64,000 bases of DNA from Eubacterium sp. An11. GTDB lineage: Bacteria; Bacillota; Clostridia; Lachnospirales; Lachnospiraceae. Positions 25,372 through 35,421 of this stretch are shown piece by piece. Numbering within the stretch: the first letter of the stretch is position 1; each line of letters starts with the position of its first letter. The stretch covers positions 1 to 64,000 of the forward strand of contig NZ_NFLV01000008.1 in NCBI RefSeq assembly GCF_002161065.1, written 5' to 3'. The position numbers and the translations under genes are program-made. The notes beneath the pieces are model-generated. The model did not search any database, was not told the origin of the DNA, and saw only the letters and a program-made list of their open reading frames with translations.

Positions 25372-26721
25372 TTATTTGCCGCTGGCTGCCCACATTTCTT
25401 CAGCCTGTGGTTTCCAATTCTCCGCATATGGTTTGCAGCGGTCACAAAGCTGATCGACTTCTTCCGGTGATTCATAGTCTGTGGATTTCGCACCGGATTC
25501 TTTGACCATCTTAGGCAGAAGTTCCGAATTCTCCAGCATCGGACATGGACGGAGCATATTTTTATTGAATGGCTGTCCGTCATGATAAGCCATAAAGATC
25601 GGGCTCTTTAATGCCTCAAGCAATGTGCACTCCCGGATATTCGCGTTGGAATAATGAATAAATACGCAAGGCTCTACATCGCCCTTTGCGTTGATATGCA
25701 GATATCTTCTTCCGCCGGCGATACATCCTCCTACGTACTCGGCATCGTTCTGGAAATCCATGGAGAAAATAGCCTTTGTACTTCTGTATGCCCGGATTCT
25801 GTCATAAATCATCTTTCTCTGCTCCGGTGTAGGCAGAAGTTCCGGCGCTGCGCCGTTTCCAACCGGCATATAGTGGAAGAACCAGATGAACAGAGCACCG
25901 GCTTCCATGATCATATCGAAGAACTTCTCGCTGCTGATATCTTCACAGTTCTTGCTGGTGTAGCAGGCGGAGATACCAAATGGCAGTTTATTCTCTTTTA
26001 AGAGCTTCATAGCGTGCATCACTTTTTCATAGGAGCCCTCTCCTCTTCTGCCATCGTTGGCCATCTCAAAACCTTCCAGGCTGATAGCCGGAACAAAGTT
26101 CTTTACACGAAGCATTTCCTGGCAGAACTCTTCATCAATCAGTGTTCCATTTGTGAAGCTCAAAAATTCACAATCCGGATGTGTTTCACAAAGTTTAATG
26201 ATATCTTTCTTTCTTACCAGTGGCTCACCGCCGGTGAAGATGTACATATATGTACCCATTTCTTTTCCCTGAGATACGATGGAATCCAGCTCCTCGAAGG
26301 AAAGGTTCAGACGGTTGCCGTATTCTGCAGCCCAGCATCCGGTACAATGCATATTGCAGGCGGAAGTCGGGTCAAGAAGAATGGCCCACGGCACGTTGCA
26401 GTTCTCTTTCTCTGCAACTTCTTCCTGTTTTGCACTGCCGATCAGGCTGGCGTTGACGATAAAGTTTTTAAAAAATGTATTCCGGACGCCCTCATCCAGA
26501 TTCCATACTTTCATGATCAGCTCATACCAGTTGCTCTTTTCCGCGATTGCTTTTCTGAAAGCGCTTCTCTGGGACTCATACCATCCGGCCGGCGCAACTT
26601 TGTCAACCAGATTCATGATCTTTGGTATATTTTCCTCCGGATTCTTTCCAAGATATTCCCATGCTTTTGTCAGTGATTTGGACATGGCCGCAATCTTTGC
26701 TTTCTCTACCAGTTTACTCAT
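25372..26721 (-). CDS. Radical SAM/SPASM-type protein (449 aa)
   Basis: The start at 26721 (MSKLVEKAKIAAMSKS) is set by GGAGA 9 bases upstream; a 72-codon open extension runs through the promoter region and is not credible. An N-terminal helical domain (about 1-105) is followed by a radical SAM core with cluster cysteines in DPTSACNMHCTGCW (122, 126, 129) and FTGGEPLV. A C-terminal SPASM-like part holds GGCIAGGRRYLHINAKGDVEPC and LRPCPMLEN, which may bind auxiliary Fe-S clusters. Substrate unknown. No peptide precursor gene was seen beside it. It leads the operon with a P-type ATPase and a cluster-less paralogue. Confidence 0.9.
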   Translation of the reverse strand: MSKLVEKAKIAAMSKSLTKAWEYLGKNPEENIPKIMNLVDKVAPAGWYESQRSAFRKAIAEKSNWYELIMKVWNLDEGVRNTFFKNFIVNASLIGSAKQEEVAEKENCNVPWAILLDPTSACNMHCTGCWAAEYGNRLNLSFEELDSIVSQGKEMGTYMYIFTGGEPLVRKKDIIKLCETHPDCEFLSFTNGTLIDEEFCQEMLRVKNFVPAISLEGFEMANDGRRGEGSYEKVMHAMKLLKENKLPFGISACYTSKNCEDISSEKFFDMIMEAGALFIWFFHYMPVGNGAAPELLPTPEQRKMIYDRIRAYRSTKAIFSMDFQNDAEYVGGCIAGGRRYLHINAKGDVEPCVFIHYSNANIRECTLLEALKSPIFMAYHDGQPFNKNMLRPCPMLENSELLPKMVKESGAKSTDYESPEEVDQLCDRCKPYAENWKPQAEEMWAASGK

Positions 26722-27215
26722 TCTATATCTTCTCCTTTTGTTCAAATTTTTGCATTCCGTGAAAATATTGTTATTATTTTCACATTGCATTTTTATGATA
26801 AATCGCAAATAAAAAAAAGTCATTGGGCAAAACTTTTTTTCTGTCTCAAAATGGGACACTCCCGCAAAAAGTGTTACTTTTTCGGACATGAATACGAAAA
26901 ATGTTACTTTTTGGGACAAAATGAAGAAATTGTCCAAATGACTTTTTTATTATTTATTTTATTTCTCCTGCGTCAGGATTCCTGTCTGTTTCAACACATC
27001 CGATACCCAGTGTACCGGAACGATATGCAGGGATTGTCTGGTTTCCTCCGGCACATCCATCAGATCATCCTGATTTTCTTCTTTTACTGCCGAGGAACGG
27101 CACAGCGAATCCAGACGATTTTTCAATTTTCAAAATATTCTGATAAAAAATATATATTTCATCTTTTAACTTTAAAATTATCAGAAATATTTGACCTCCA
27201 GTCAGAGTCTCTATA
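26722..27215. other. Regulatory region upstream of the radical SAM operon
   Basis: No gene. Three GGGACA/CGGACA boxes (TGTCC on the minus strand) end at 26858, 26888 and 26918, exactly 30 bp apart. The first two intervals also share AAAAAGTAACA-like sequence. The rest (26960-27215) is the tail region between the ABC gene stop and this promoter area and shows no feature. Confidence 0.55.
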
Positions 27216-28949
27216 CTACAATTTCCACCCGGCCGCCGTCTCTCTGGCGTTCACAAAGCGCCGGTAAATGCCGTCTTCCTGCAGCAATTCCTCATGACGT
27301 CCCTGCTGGACGATCCGCCCCTGATCCACGACAAGGATCTGATCAGCATTTCTGACGGTTTTCAGCCGATGGGCGATCATGAGAATGGTCTTTTCACTGG
27401 TGAGTGCTTCGATGGCGGTCACCAGATCCTTTTCATTCTCGGGGTCAACGTTTGCGGTCGCCTCGTCCAAGATGATGATTGGAGAATCTTTCATGATGGC
27501 TCTGGCGATGGAGAGACGCTGCTTTTCTCCGCCGGAGAGGGATGCGCCGCCCTCACCGATGACGGTATCGTACCCGTCGGGCAAGCGCATGATAAAATCA
27601 TGGCAGCAGGCTTTTTTTGCCGCCTCGATGACCTTTTCCATGGGAGCGTCCTCCTGGCCGAAACGGATATTGTTGGCGACGGTATCCTGAAAGAGATACA
27701 CATCCTGAAAGACAAAGCTGAAGTTTCGCATGAGGCTGTCCATGCTGTACTCCCGCACATCGGTGCCGCCCAGACGCACCTGACCGCTGTCCACGTCCCA
27801 GAATCTGGATATCAGATGGCAAAGTGTGGTCTTTCCGCCTCCGCTGGGACCCACAATGGCTGTGGTGGTCCGTTTCGGGATATGCAGGGTGATGCCGTCG
27901 ATGATTTTTCTTTTATCGTAGGAAAAATCTATATTTTCCACATCGATGGAATCATCGGCGGGAACAATGTCCTTTCCACTGATATCCATCGGTTCCAGGT
28001 CAAGGATCTCCTGAGCCTTATCCACGCTGACATCCACGGTGCGGAGCAGCGCCGAATAATTTCCGGCGGAATCCAGACTGGAATAAACGATAAAGGAACA
28101 GATCATCATGGCGATGCACACCATCAGCTCCATGGTCCCCTGCAGATAAAACCAGAGGGACAGCAGGCACATGACAACGCCGGTCATTTTGGTCACAAAG
28201 TTCTGCAGTCCCATGTACGGGATAAATGTTTTCTCCAGGAGGAAATTCGTATCCACATTTTCATTGATGGCTGCGTTTAATTTCCTGCTCTGGGTGCCGG
28301 ACAGATTGTAAGCGCGCACTTCCATGATGCCCTGGATGTATTCCAGAAGCTGTTCCACCAGAGTGCTGTCAGCGGCAATCTTTTTCGGGGATATCTTTTC
28401 TGACCTTTTCTGCATCCGGCTGTTGACCAGGAAAAAAAGCAGGAGGCCCACCAGCACCACGATACCGATCCGGTAATCATAGAACAAAAGCATGACGGCA
28501 ATGATCAGCGTGGTGAGCACCCCCTGGGTCGTCAGCATGACCACCCGGGTGGCCACATCCCCGAGAGACTCCATGGTGTTGGTGGTCACGGAGGTGATAT
28601 ACCCCATGCTGTTCTTATTAAAATAGCCCATGGGCAGGTAGCGCAGATGCTCCGCGATCTCAATGCGTTTGCCCGCCGTGGTATCATAGCCGGCCTCGCA
28701 CTGGATGATCGTGTTAAAATACCGGACCACAGAACCTCCGATGACGCTCACAAGACAGATGCCCAGGCACTGCCAGATGACCATTGGCGTAACCCGTCCG
28801 CCGATGACCGCGTCGAGCATCCACACGATGGCGGGAATCTTTAAGGCGTCAAAGAGAGCCATAAAGATACCGAATACGATGGACTGATAGAATTTCCGCT
28901 TGTTTTTCCCGCCGCAGAAATCAAAGAATTTCGACAGAATTTTAAGCAT
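27216..28949 (-). CDS. ABC exporter half-transporter, permease-ATPase fusion (577 aa)
   Basis: One half of a heterodimeric ABC exporter. The start at 28949 (MLKILSKFFDFCGG) has AAGGAGG 8 bases before; the stop of the partner gene overlaps it. About six membrane helices span residues 20-300. The ATPase domain has Walker A GPSGGGKTTL, the Q-loop FVFQDVYLF, signature LSGGEKQR, Walker B IIILDEATAN and the H-loop IAHRLKTV. The catalytic Glu is present. Substrate is unknown: drugs, lipids or peptides are possible. The upstream partner gene (28942-30743) is frameshifted, so the heterodimer may not form unless that is a sequencing error. Confidence 0.93.
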   Translation of the reverse strand: MLKILSKFFDFCGGKNKRKFYQSIVFGIFMALFDALKIPAIVWMLDAVIGGRVTPMVIWQCLGICLVSVIGGSVVRYFNTIIQCEAGYDTTAGKRIEIAEHLRYLPMGYFNKNSMGYITSVTTNTMESLGDVATRVVMLTTQGVLTTLIIAVMLLFYDYRIGIVVLVGLLLFFLVNSRMQKRSEKISPKKIAADSTLVEQLLEYIQGIMEVRAYNLSGTQSRKLNAAINENVDTNFLLEKTFIPYMGLQNFVTKMTGVVMCLLSLWFYLQGTMELMVCIAMMICSFIVYSSLDSAGNYSALLRTVDVSVDKAQEILDLEPMDISGKDIVPADDSIDVENIDFSYDKRKIIDGITLHIPKRTTTAIVGPSGGGKTTLCHLISRFWDVDSGQVRLGGTDVREYSMDSLMRNFSFVFQDVYLFQDTVANNIRFGQEDAPMEKVIEAAKKACCHDFIMRLPDGYDTVIGEGGASLSGGEKQRLSIARAIMKDSPIIILDEATANVDPENEKDLVTAIEALTSEKTILMIAHRLKTVRNADQILVVDQGRIVQQGRHEELLQEDGIYRRFVNARETAAGWKL

Positions 28950-30743
28950 TTGCGGCACCTCCTTTTTCCGGATCTTTTTTGTTCTTTCCACAGTTTTCTG
29001 TGTTCACCGTGTCTTTCACAGAAATGTGCGCCTCCCACATATTTTTATATAATCCATTTTTTTGCAGCAGTTCCCTGTGGGTGCCGGAAGAATCCACACG
29101 GCCGTCGTTTATGACATAAATCCGGTCCGCATCGGCGATGGTGGAAAGCCGGTGGGCAATGACGATCAAAGTCTTTCCCTGCACCAGTTTTGCCACGGAC
29201 GCCTGGATCACCGCCTCATTTTCCGGGTCCATATAGGCACTGGCCTCATCCAGGATCACGACAGGCGCGTCCTTCAACATGGCCCGGGCGATGGCAATCC
29301 GCTGCCGCTCGCCGCCGGAGAGATGTCCGCCAGAACCGCCGGCAATGGTGTCATAGCCATCTTCCAGCTGCATGATAAAATCGTGGCATCCACTCTTCTT
29401 TGCCACGGCGATCACTTCCTCATCCGTGGCTCCGGCCCGCCCCATGCGGATATTTTCCATGATGGTATCATTAAAAAGATAATTATCCTGGGACACATAG
29501 GCCACTCTCCGGTTGTACTCCTCCAGAGAAAGTCTCCGGATATCCACGCCGCCGATACAGATGCTGCCCTCCTGCACATCCCAGAGAGACGCGATCAGTT
29601 TGGCAATGGTGGACTTGCCGCTGCCGGAAGGCCCCACCAGGGCGGTGACCGTGCCGGACAGCATCTCCATATCGATACCGTGAAGCACTTCTTTGTCTCC
29701 ATAACCAAAATGTACATTTTTAAGGCTCACGGAATAATCGGCCGGTTTTTGTTCATCCTGACCCGGCCGGGACAGCTCTTCTGCCATCAGTATTCCGGTG
29801 ATCTCGCCAAAAACCGTTTTCATCTTTCCGATATCATCGGAATAAGACATACAGGTGATCAGCGGCTGAATCAGCCCCACCGACAGCAGGATGATCATAA
29901 TAAAATCCGCCGGAACGAGACTTCCATTCATGGCAAACAGTCCGCCGAAAGGCAGCACCGTGAGTGCTGTGCAGGGCGTCAGCACCATGGCAAGAGAAAA
30001 CGGAATGTCACATTTGCGCATCCACTCCACATAACAGGAAGCGCCTTCTTTTGCCGCTGTGACAAAACGCTCATAAGAACTTTTTGCTTTTCCAAATGCT
30101 TTTATCACTTCAATGCCATTGATGTATTCCACTGCCGTATCGTTTAACGTCTTGGTTTAACCAGAACATTTCTATAATTCTCTTCATAGCCGATCATCAT
30201 GAGCATATAGCAGAGAAGGCCCAGCGGCAGAGTGATCAGGGAAAGGAGCGCCATGCGCCAGTCAATGGTCAGCATATAAACGAACACAAGGAGCGGTGCC
30301 AGCAGATTGGCGGTAAATTCCGGCAGAATATGCGCCAGAGTGGTCTCGATACTGTCTGTCCTCTCCATCATGATATTTTTCAGAGAACCGGACGGCATAT
30401 CTTTTACGTACCCCAGGGGCACCCGGGACAGCTTATCGCACATCTGACGCCGGAGCCCGCCCAGCACATGGAAGGTGGCCTTATGGGAGCAGGTGGTAGA
30501 GATGCTGTGGCAAAAAACCCTTCCGGCCCAGAAGACCGCCATCCAAAGTCCTTCCATGAGATATCCCTGCCAGTTCCTGTCTCCCTCCACCAGCCGGTGT
30601 ATCATATCTCCCATGATAAAATAAGGGATCACTCCAAAGACCACGCCCAGCACCGCCACCGATACACTGGTGACATACAGATTCCTGTGGCTGCCGGCAA
30701 AAGTCAGTACCCAGGAAATGGTTGATTTTTTCTTTTCGTTCAA
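28942..30743 (-). pseudogene. ABC exporter half-transporter, broken by a 1-nt deletion
   Basis: Two reading frames together make a normal ABC half-exporter. The first (30743-30144) gives membrane helices and ends ENYRNVLVKPRR. The second (to 28942) takes up at about EYINGIEVIKAFGKA and carries Walker A GPSGSGKST, signature LSGGERQR, Walker B VVILDEASA and the H-loop IAHRLSTI. Adding one A in the short run at 30156-30158 restores NVLVKTKTLNDTAVEYINGIE. I use the TTG at 30743 because GGGAGG lies 8 bases upstream. The ATPase half might still be made alone, but it lacks half of its membrane domain. Confidence 0.85.
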
Positions 30744-30810
30744 AATGAAATCCTCCCTTCTGAACATTCAATGTTATGCTTTGTTATACTTTTATCCAGG
30801 TTAGGTAATT

Positions 30811-30831
30811 TTATCTTTGATAAGTTTTATC
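30811..30831. promoter_or_regulatory. TTATC/GATAA sites upstream of the ABC operon
   Basis: TTATC-ttt-GATAA (30811-30823) followed by another TTATC at about 30828. The same half-sites make up the operator array before the adjacent TetR gene, which suggests that TetR controls the exporter genes. Confidence 0.45.
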
Positions 30832-30985
30832 TAACTTCAATCAGAAAGAAAAAGGAATTCCTCAAATGCCCCAGCCTCATAAACTCAGCTCAACCTTTCT
30901 GTTTCTTTCATCTGGCTGCATCAAAATTCCTGTTTCTTTATTCTGTAGTTTCTTTATCACTGTGTAATCCGTCGATATTTTATAG

Positions 30986-31612
30986 TCAGTCAAACTTCAC
31001 TCCGAGAATCCGTTCCCATCCCCCGATGTGAAACTCTTTCAGATACTGAATTCTCTTTACAGCCTCCTCCTTATTCATGTCCTGGACGACCATCTCGAAA
31101 ACACCAGAAAACATGCCGCTGGAAATCATCTGACAGAGTCTCCGGTCCAGCTCAGGCACCGGATGTCCCAGAGAACGCAGGACATCCAGATATCTTTCGG
31201 TGGCATCCACTTCCTGTTCCACGATTTCCTGCACAAAATTCTCATAGGATGTGCCGGCTGCACAGCATAAAAGCAGCTTCGCAGCGTCATAGTGCCCGGC
31301 ATAAATGTAATCAAGAATCTGATCCAGGGAATCCGACGACACATGGAGCATTTCTTCCGTCTGCTTTTCCGGCGGCGTCTCCCGGATTTCCCGGAGTCCT
31401 CTGGCAAAACACCCCCTAATCGCATCGGCCGCCGGTTTTACCAGCGCATCAAAGAGAGCTTCTTTTGTGGGATAATACCGGTAAAAGGCCCCTGTCGTCA
31501 CTCCCGCCTTCTTCACAATGCTGCGAAGAGAGGCTCCCTGAAATCCTTTTGCCAGAAATTCTTCCCGGGCTGTCTGTAAGATCAACGTTAACGTTGTGTT
31601 TTCCTCTTCCAT
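30986..31612 (-). CDS. TetR/AcrR-family regulator (208 aa)
   Basis: An N-terminal TetR domain (TAREEFLAKGFQGASLRSIVKKAGVTTGAFYRYYPTKEALFDALV, about residues 14-58) and a helical ligand-binding C-terminal domain. The ATG at 31612 has GGAGG close upstream. It reads in the same direction as the ABC exporter genes that follow (219-bp gap) and is preceded by a perfect 28-bp palindrome. It probably represses itself and the exporter, as is usual for TetR-exporter pairs. The ligand is unknown. Confidence 0.92.
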   Translation of the reverse strand: MEEENTTLTLILQTAREEFLAKGFQGASLRSIVKKAGVTTGAFYRYYPTKEALFDALVKPAADAIRGCFARGLREIRETPPEKQTEEMLHVSSDSLDQILDYIYAGHYDAAKLLLCCAAGTSYENFVQEIVEQEVDATERYLDVLRSLGHPVPELDRRLCQMISSGMFSGVFEMVVQDMNKEEAVKRIQYLKEFHIGGWERILGVKFD

Positions 31613-31635
31613 TCTGCCTCCTTTATAAATGTCCC

Positions 31636-31683
31636 GTTATCGAAAAGATAACAGTGTTAGCTAACACTGTTATCAGGATAACA
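31636..31683. promoter_or_regulatory. TetR operator array with a perfect 28-bp palindrome
   Basis: 31647-31674 is a perfect 28-bp palindrome centred on TAGCTA. Two further dyads overlap it: GTTATC/GATAAC at 31636-31652 and TGTTATC-AG-GATAACA at 31668-31683. The array starts 24 bp before the TetR start codon. Confidence 0.75.
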
Positions 31684-31796
31684 TAAGACAAAATCCCGTA
31701 CAAGAGTCTTAGTGAGAAAGAGTTTCATTTGCAAATGTGCTGATAATTTTTTTCAGTTATTCTGTTTTTTGTGCAAAAATACCTTTGAAAATATAG

Positions 31797-32099
31797 AAAA
31801 GCTGGGGAAACCGCATCGGCGCAGCCTTCGCGGCCAGACACAGCGATCCTGAAAAAGATAATCCTTACATATGCCAGCTTCTGCGGCAGGCCGGAACCGT
31901 CGCCATCATGTGCCCGACCATGAGCCTTGTGGCTTCCATCCTGTTTAACGTGATCCTGGCGGGAGATCCCGTCACACAGCTCCCGGCTATCTGGGTCGGA
32001 ACTTTCCTCAAAAACTTCCCGATGGCATTTTTCTGGAATATGTTCGCCGCCGCGCCGTTTACCCACTGGGTGTTCGGGAAGATATTCCGGGAGGAATGA
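31797..32099 (+). pseudogene. DUF2798-like membrane protein, 5' truncated
   Basis: The frame translates to GNRIGAAFAARHSDPEK, then QLLRQAGTVAIMCPTMSLVASILFNVIL, then QLPAIWVGTFLKNFPMAFFWNMFAAAP and a normal end (THWVFGKIFREE). This is the second half of a DUF2798-type two-repeat membrane protein. The frame closes with a TAG at 31794-31796, and no N-terminal half or start is present. It is a remnant, the only plus-strand gene piece between TetR and the aldo/keto reductase. Confidence 0.65.
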
Positions 32100-32126
32100 G
32101 AAAAAACAGATCAACCACACAAAAAG

Positions 32127-32167
32127 AGGGTACCCCCAAAATCATTTAATGACTTTTGGAATACCCT
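32127..32167 (-). terminator. Terminator of the aldo/keto reductase
   Basis: AGGGTA/TACCCT outer arms and a CCAAAA/TTTTGG inner stem; on the minus strand the hairpin is followed by CTTTTTG. It lies 68 bp after the stop at 32235. It could also stop the truncated plus-strand remnant. Confidence 0.75.
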
Positions 32168-32234
32168 ACAGACAGTTTATTTACCTGAAAACCGCTTTCC
32201 GGCTTATGATTCATTTTTATATAGCAGAATATTT

Positions 32235-33378
<1,144 letters not shown>

Positions 33379-34227
33379 ATGTTTGAATTGCACCAGCTGG
33401 AACAACTGATCGCTGTGGCGGAGTGTAAAACTCTGTCGGCGGCAGCGGAGAAACTTCACCTGTCTCAGCCGGCACTGAGCCGTTCCATGCAGAAACTGGA
33501 AGCTGAACTGCAGGTGCCTCTGTTTACCCGTCATAAAAATAAAATTGAACTCAATGAGAACGCCAAAATGGCTGTGGATTATGCCAGAAAAATTCTTTGG
33601 CAATCCCGGGATATGATGGAGCATCTCAGAGCTTTTGATCTGAGCCGGCGGACCATCCGTGTAGGCTCCTGTGCTCCGATGCCCATGTGGGATGTGCTGC
33701 CCGTCCTGTCCAGCCTTTATCCGGCCATGACGATTTCCTCCGAGATAAAAGAGGAAGAAGCGTTGCTTCAGGGTCTTTTGGACGGAACTTATCAATTTGT
33801 TTTTCTCCCTTACGAGATCACGGAAAATGGAATACAATGCAAAAAATATATGGAAGAACATTTATTCTTCTCTCTGCCGCCGGGACACGCCCTGTCCGGC
33901 AGAAAAGTGCTTCACCTGCGGGATTTAAACGGAGAGACCATGCTTTTGTACTCTGACATTGGTTTTTGGAAAAAGGCATTGGAAAAAGAAATGCCGGAGA
34001 CTCACTTCCTCGTCCAGACAGAATTTTCCACCTTCCATGAACTGGTAAAGGCCTCCGTCCTGCCTTCCTTCATCACAAATCTTGCTATAAAGAAAGAGGA
34101 GGAGACCTCAAATCGAATCAATATCCCCATTGATGATCCGGAGGCCAGCGCCACATTTTATCTGGCCTGTTCATCGGAAACTGCAAAAACCTACCGAAAA
34201 TTCCTTCAATATTGTTTTTCGGATTGA
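33379..34227 (+). CDS. LysR-family transcriptional regulator (282 aa)
   Basis: The start at 33379 (MFELHQLEQLIAVAEC) has GAAAGGA upstream; 15 earlier in-frame codons are ignored. N-terminal winged helix-turn-helix (LSAAAEKLHLSQPALSRSMQKLEAELQVPLF, about residues 17-48), then a periplasmic-binding-like effector domain (from about 90, RVGSCAPMPMWDVLPVLSSLYP). The divergent aldo/keto reductase is the most likely target. It is convergent with the 2-hydroxyacid dehydrogenase at 34262. Effector unknown. Confidence 0.93.
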   Translation: MFELHQLEQLIAVAECKTLSAAAEKLHLSQPALSRSMQKLEAELQVPLFTRHKNKIELNENAKMAVDYARKILWQSRDMMEHLRAFDLSRRTIRVGSCAPMPMWDVLPVLSSLYPAMTISSEIKEEEALLQGLLDGTYQFVFLPYEITENGIQCKKYMEEHLFFSLPPGHALSGRKVLHLRDLNGETMLLYSDIGFWKKALEKEMPETHFLVQTEFSTFHELVKASVLPSFITNLAIKKEEETSNRINIPIDDPEASATFYLACSSETAKTYRKFLQYCFSD

Positions 34228-34261
34228 AGGAACATCATATTCATGACAGGTGTGAGCAGGA

Positions 34262-35269
34262 TCAAAATAACGAAACCGGCCGGTTGACCACCCGGAGCAG
34301 AGGCTTGCCATCAGAGAGCCTCTCCAGGTTCTCCCAGATCATCGCGTATCCCCGGCGGAAACTGGAGGCGGTGATTCCTCCGATGTGCGGAGTGAAAATG
34401 ATCTTCCCGGTCACCTCCTCCGGCTGCTGTAACAGGGGATGCTCTTTTTGTACCGGCTCATTATCCAGAGTATCCAGTCCTGCCATGGCAAGTTTTCCGC
34501 TCTGTAAAGCCTCTGCCAATGCCTCATCGTCCACCAGCTCTCCCCGGGAAGTGTTGACAAAATAAGAGTCCGGTTTCATTTTCTCAAAAAATGTCCGGCC
34601 GCACATATTTTCTGTTTCTTTTGTGACCGGCAGATGCAGGCTCACGATATCGCAGAGCACCAGCAGATCATCCAGGGGAAGATACATAGCGTGATACTTC
34701 ACTTCTTCCTCCGCTTCCAGGCGATGACGTTTATAATAATAGACTTCTGCCCCGTATGCCGCCAAAAGCTGTGCCGTGGCTTTCCCGATATCTCCAAGAC
34801 CGATCAGCCCAACTCTGCAGTCTGCCAGTTCTCTGAGACTCCCCTCAGCCATGTACTGTTCTTTTACCATAATCTGTCGGCCATCCCGCACTGCCCGGTC
34901 ATTGACGATAATGTTTTTGATCATTCCCTGCATGAGCAGAATGGTCTGCTCCGCCACGGCGGACGCATTCATACCGGCACAGTTGCACACCGATACCTGG
35001 TGCGCTGACGCGGCGTCCAGATCAATCTTATTATAGGCAACCCCTTCTGAATGAATCATCCTGAGGGCAGGAAGACGCCCGATGAGATCTCCTGATATCT
35101 CAGCGATGGCATCCGCCACGATCACTTCTGCGTCCGGCATGGCCGCCGCATATTCTTCCGGCGTATGCCCCATGGTCATCTCGGCCGTCTCCACGGTCTG
35201 CGCAAACTCCGTATCCGGTTTGTAGCGTTCCATGTTCTCTGCTTTCCCAATATGCAATACTTTCATCAC
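34262..35269 (-). CDS. D-2-hydroxyacid dehydrogenase (335 aa)
   Basis: An NAD-dependent D-isomer-specific 2-hydroxyacid dehydrogenase. Rossmann motif VGLIGLGDIGKATAQLL (about 153-169), catalytic Arg in VNTSRGELVDD (about 246), Glu in DNEPV (about 275) and His in FTPHIGGIT (about 301). The position-specific substrate (D-lactate, glycerate, phosphoglycerate-like or branched 2-keto acids) cannot be told. The start is GTG-ATG at 35269/35266 with GGAG 7 bases before the GTG. It lies downstream of the GH32 gene with a hairpin between. Confidence 0.92.
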   Translation of the reverse strand: MMKVLHIGKAENMERYKPDTEFAQTVETAEMTMGHTPEEYAAAMPDAEVIVADAIAEISGDLIGRLPALRMIHSEGVAYNKIDLDAASAHQVSVCNCAGMNASAVAEQTILLMQGMIKNIIVNDRAVRDGRQIMVKEQYMAEGSLRELADCRVGLIGLGDIGKATAQLLAAYGAEVYYYKRHRLEAEEEVKYHAMYLPLDDLLVLCDIVSLHLPVTKETENMCGRTFFEKMKPDSYFVNTSRGELVDDEALAEALQSGKLAMAGLDTLDNEPVQKEHPLLQQPEEVTGKIIFTPHIGGITASSFRRGYAMIWENLERLSDGKPLLRVVNRPVSLF

Positions 35270-35306
35270 TGCTGTTCTCCTTCTCTTTCTCAGTGTCGTT
35301 TATATA

Positions 35307-35384
35307 AAAACGGCCCCAAATCACTGCTTTTCTTTCCCGCAGGAAACATTTTATCGAAAATACAGCGATTCAGGACCGTTTTGT
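35307..35384 (-). terminator. Long hairpin between GH32 and 2-hydroxyacid dehydrogenase
   Basis: AAAACGG and GGCC-type arms pair over a long loop, and the minus strand ends in a T run (CCGTTTTT). It probably ends the GH32 transcript. The stem is imperfect. Confidence 0.5.
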
Positions 35385-35421
35385 TCCGTTTTACCGTGAT
35401 AACAGGCTGCCCTGCTATCTG

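Noticed and set aside
29062-30147. 361-codon plus-strand open frame over the ABC exporter
   Set aside because: His/Gly-rich shadow of the ATPase coding strand.
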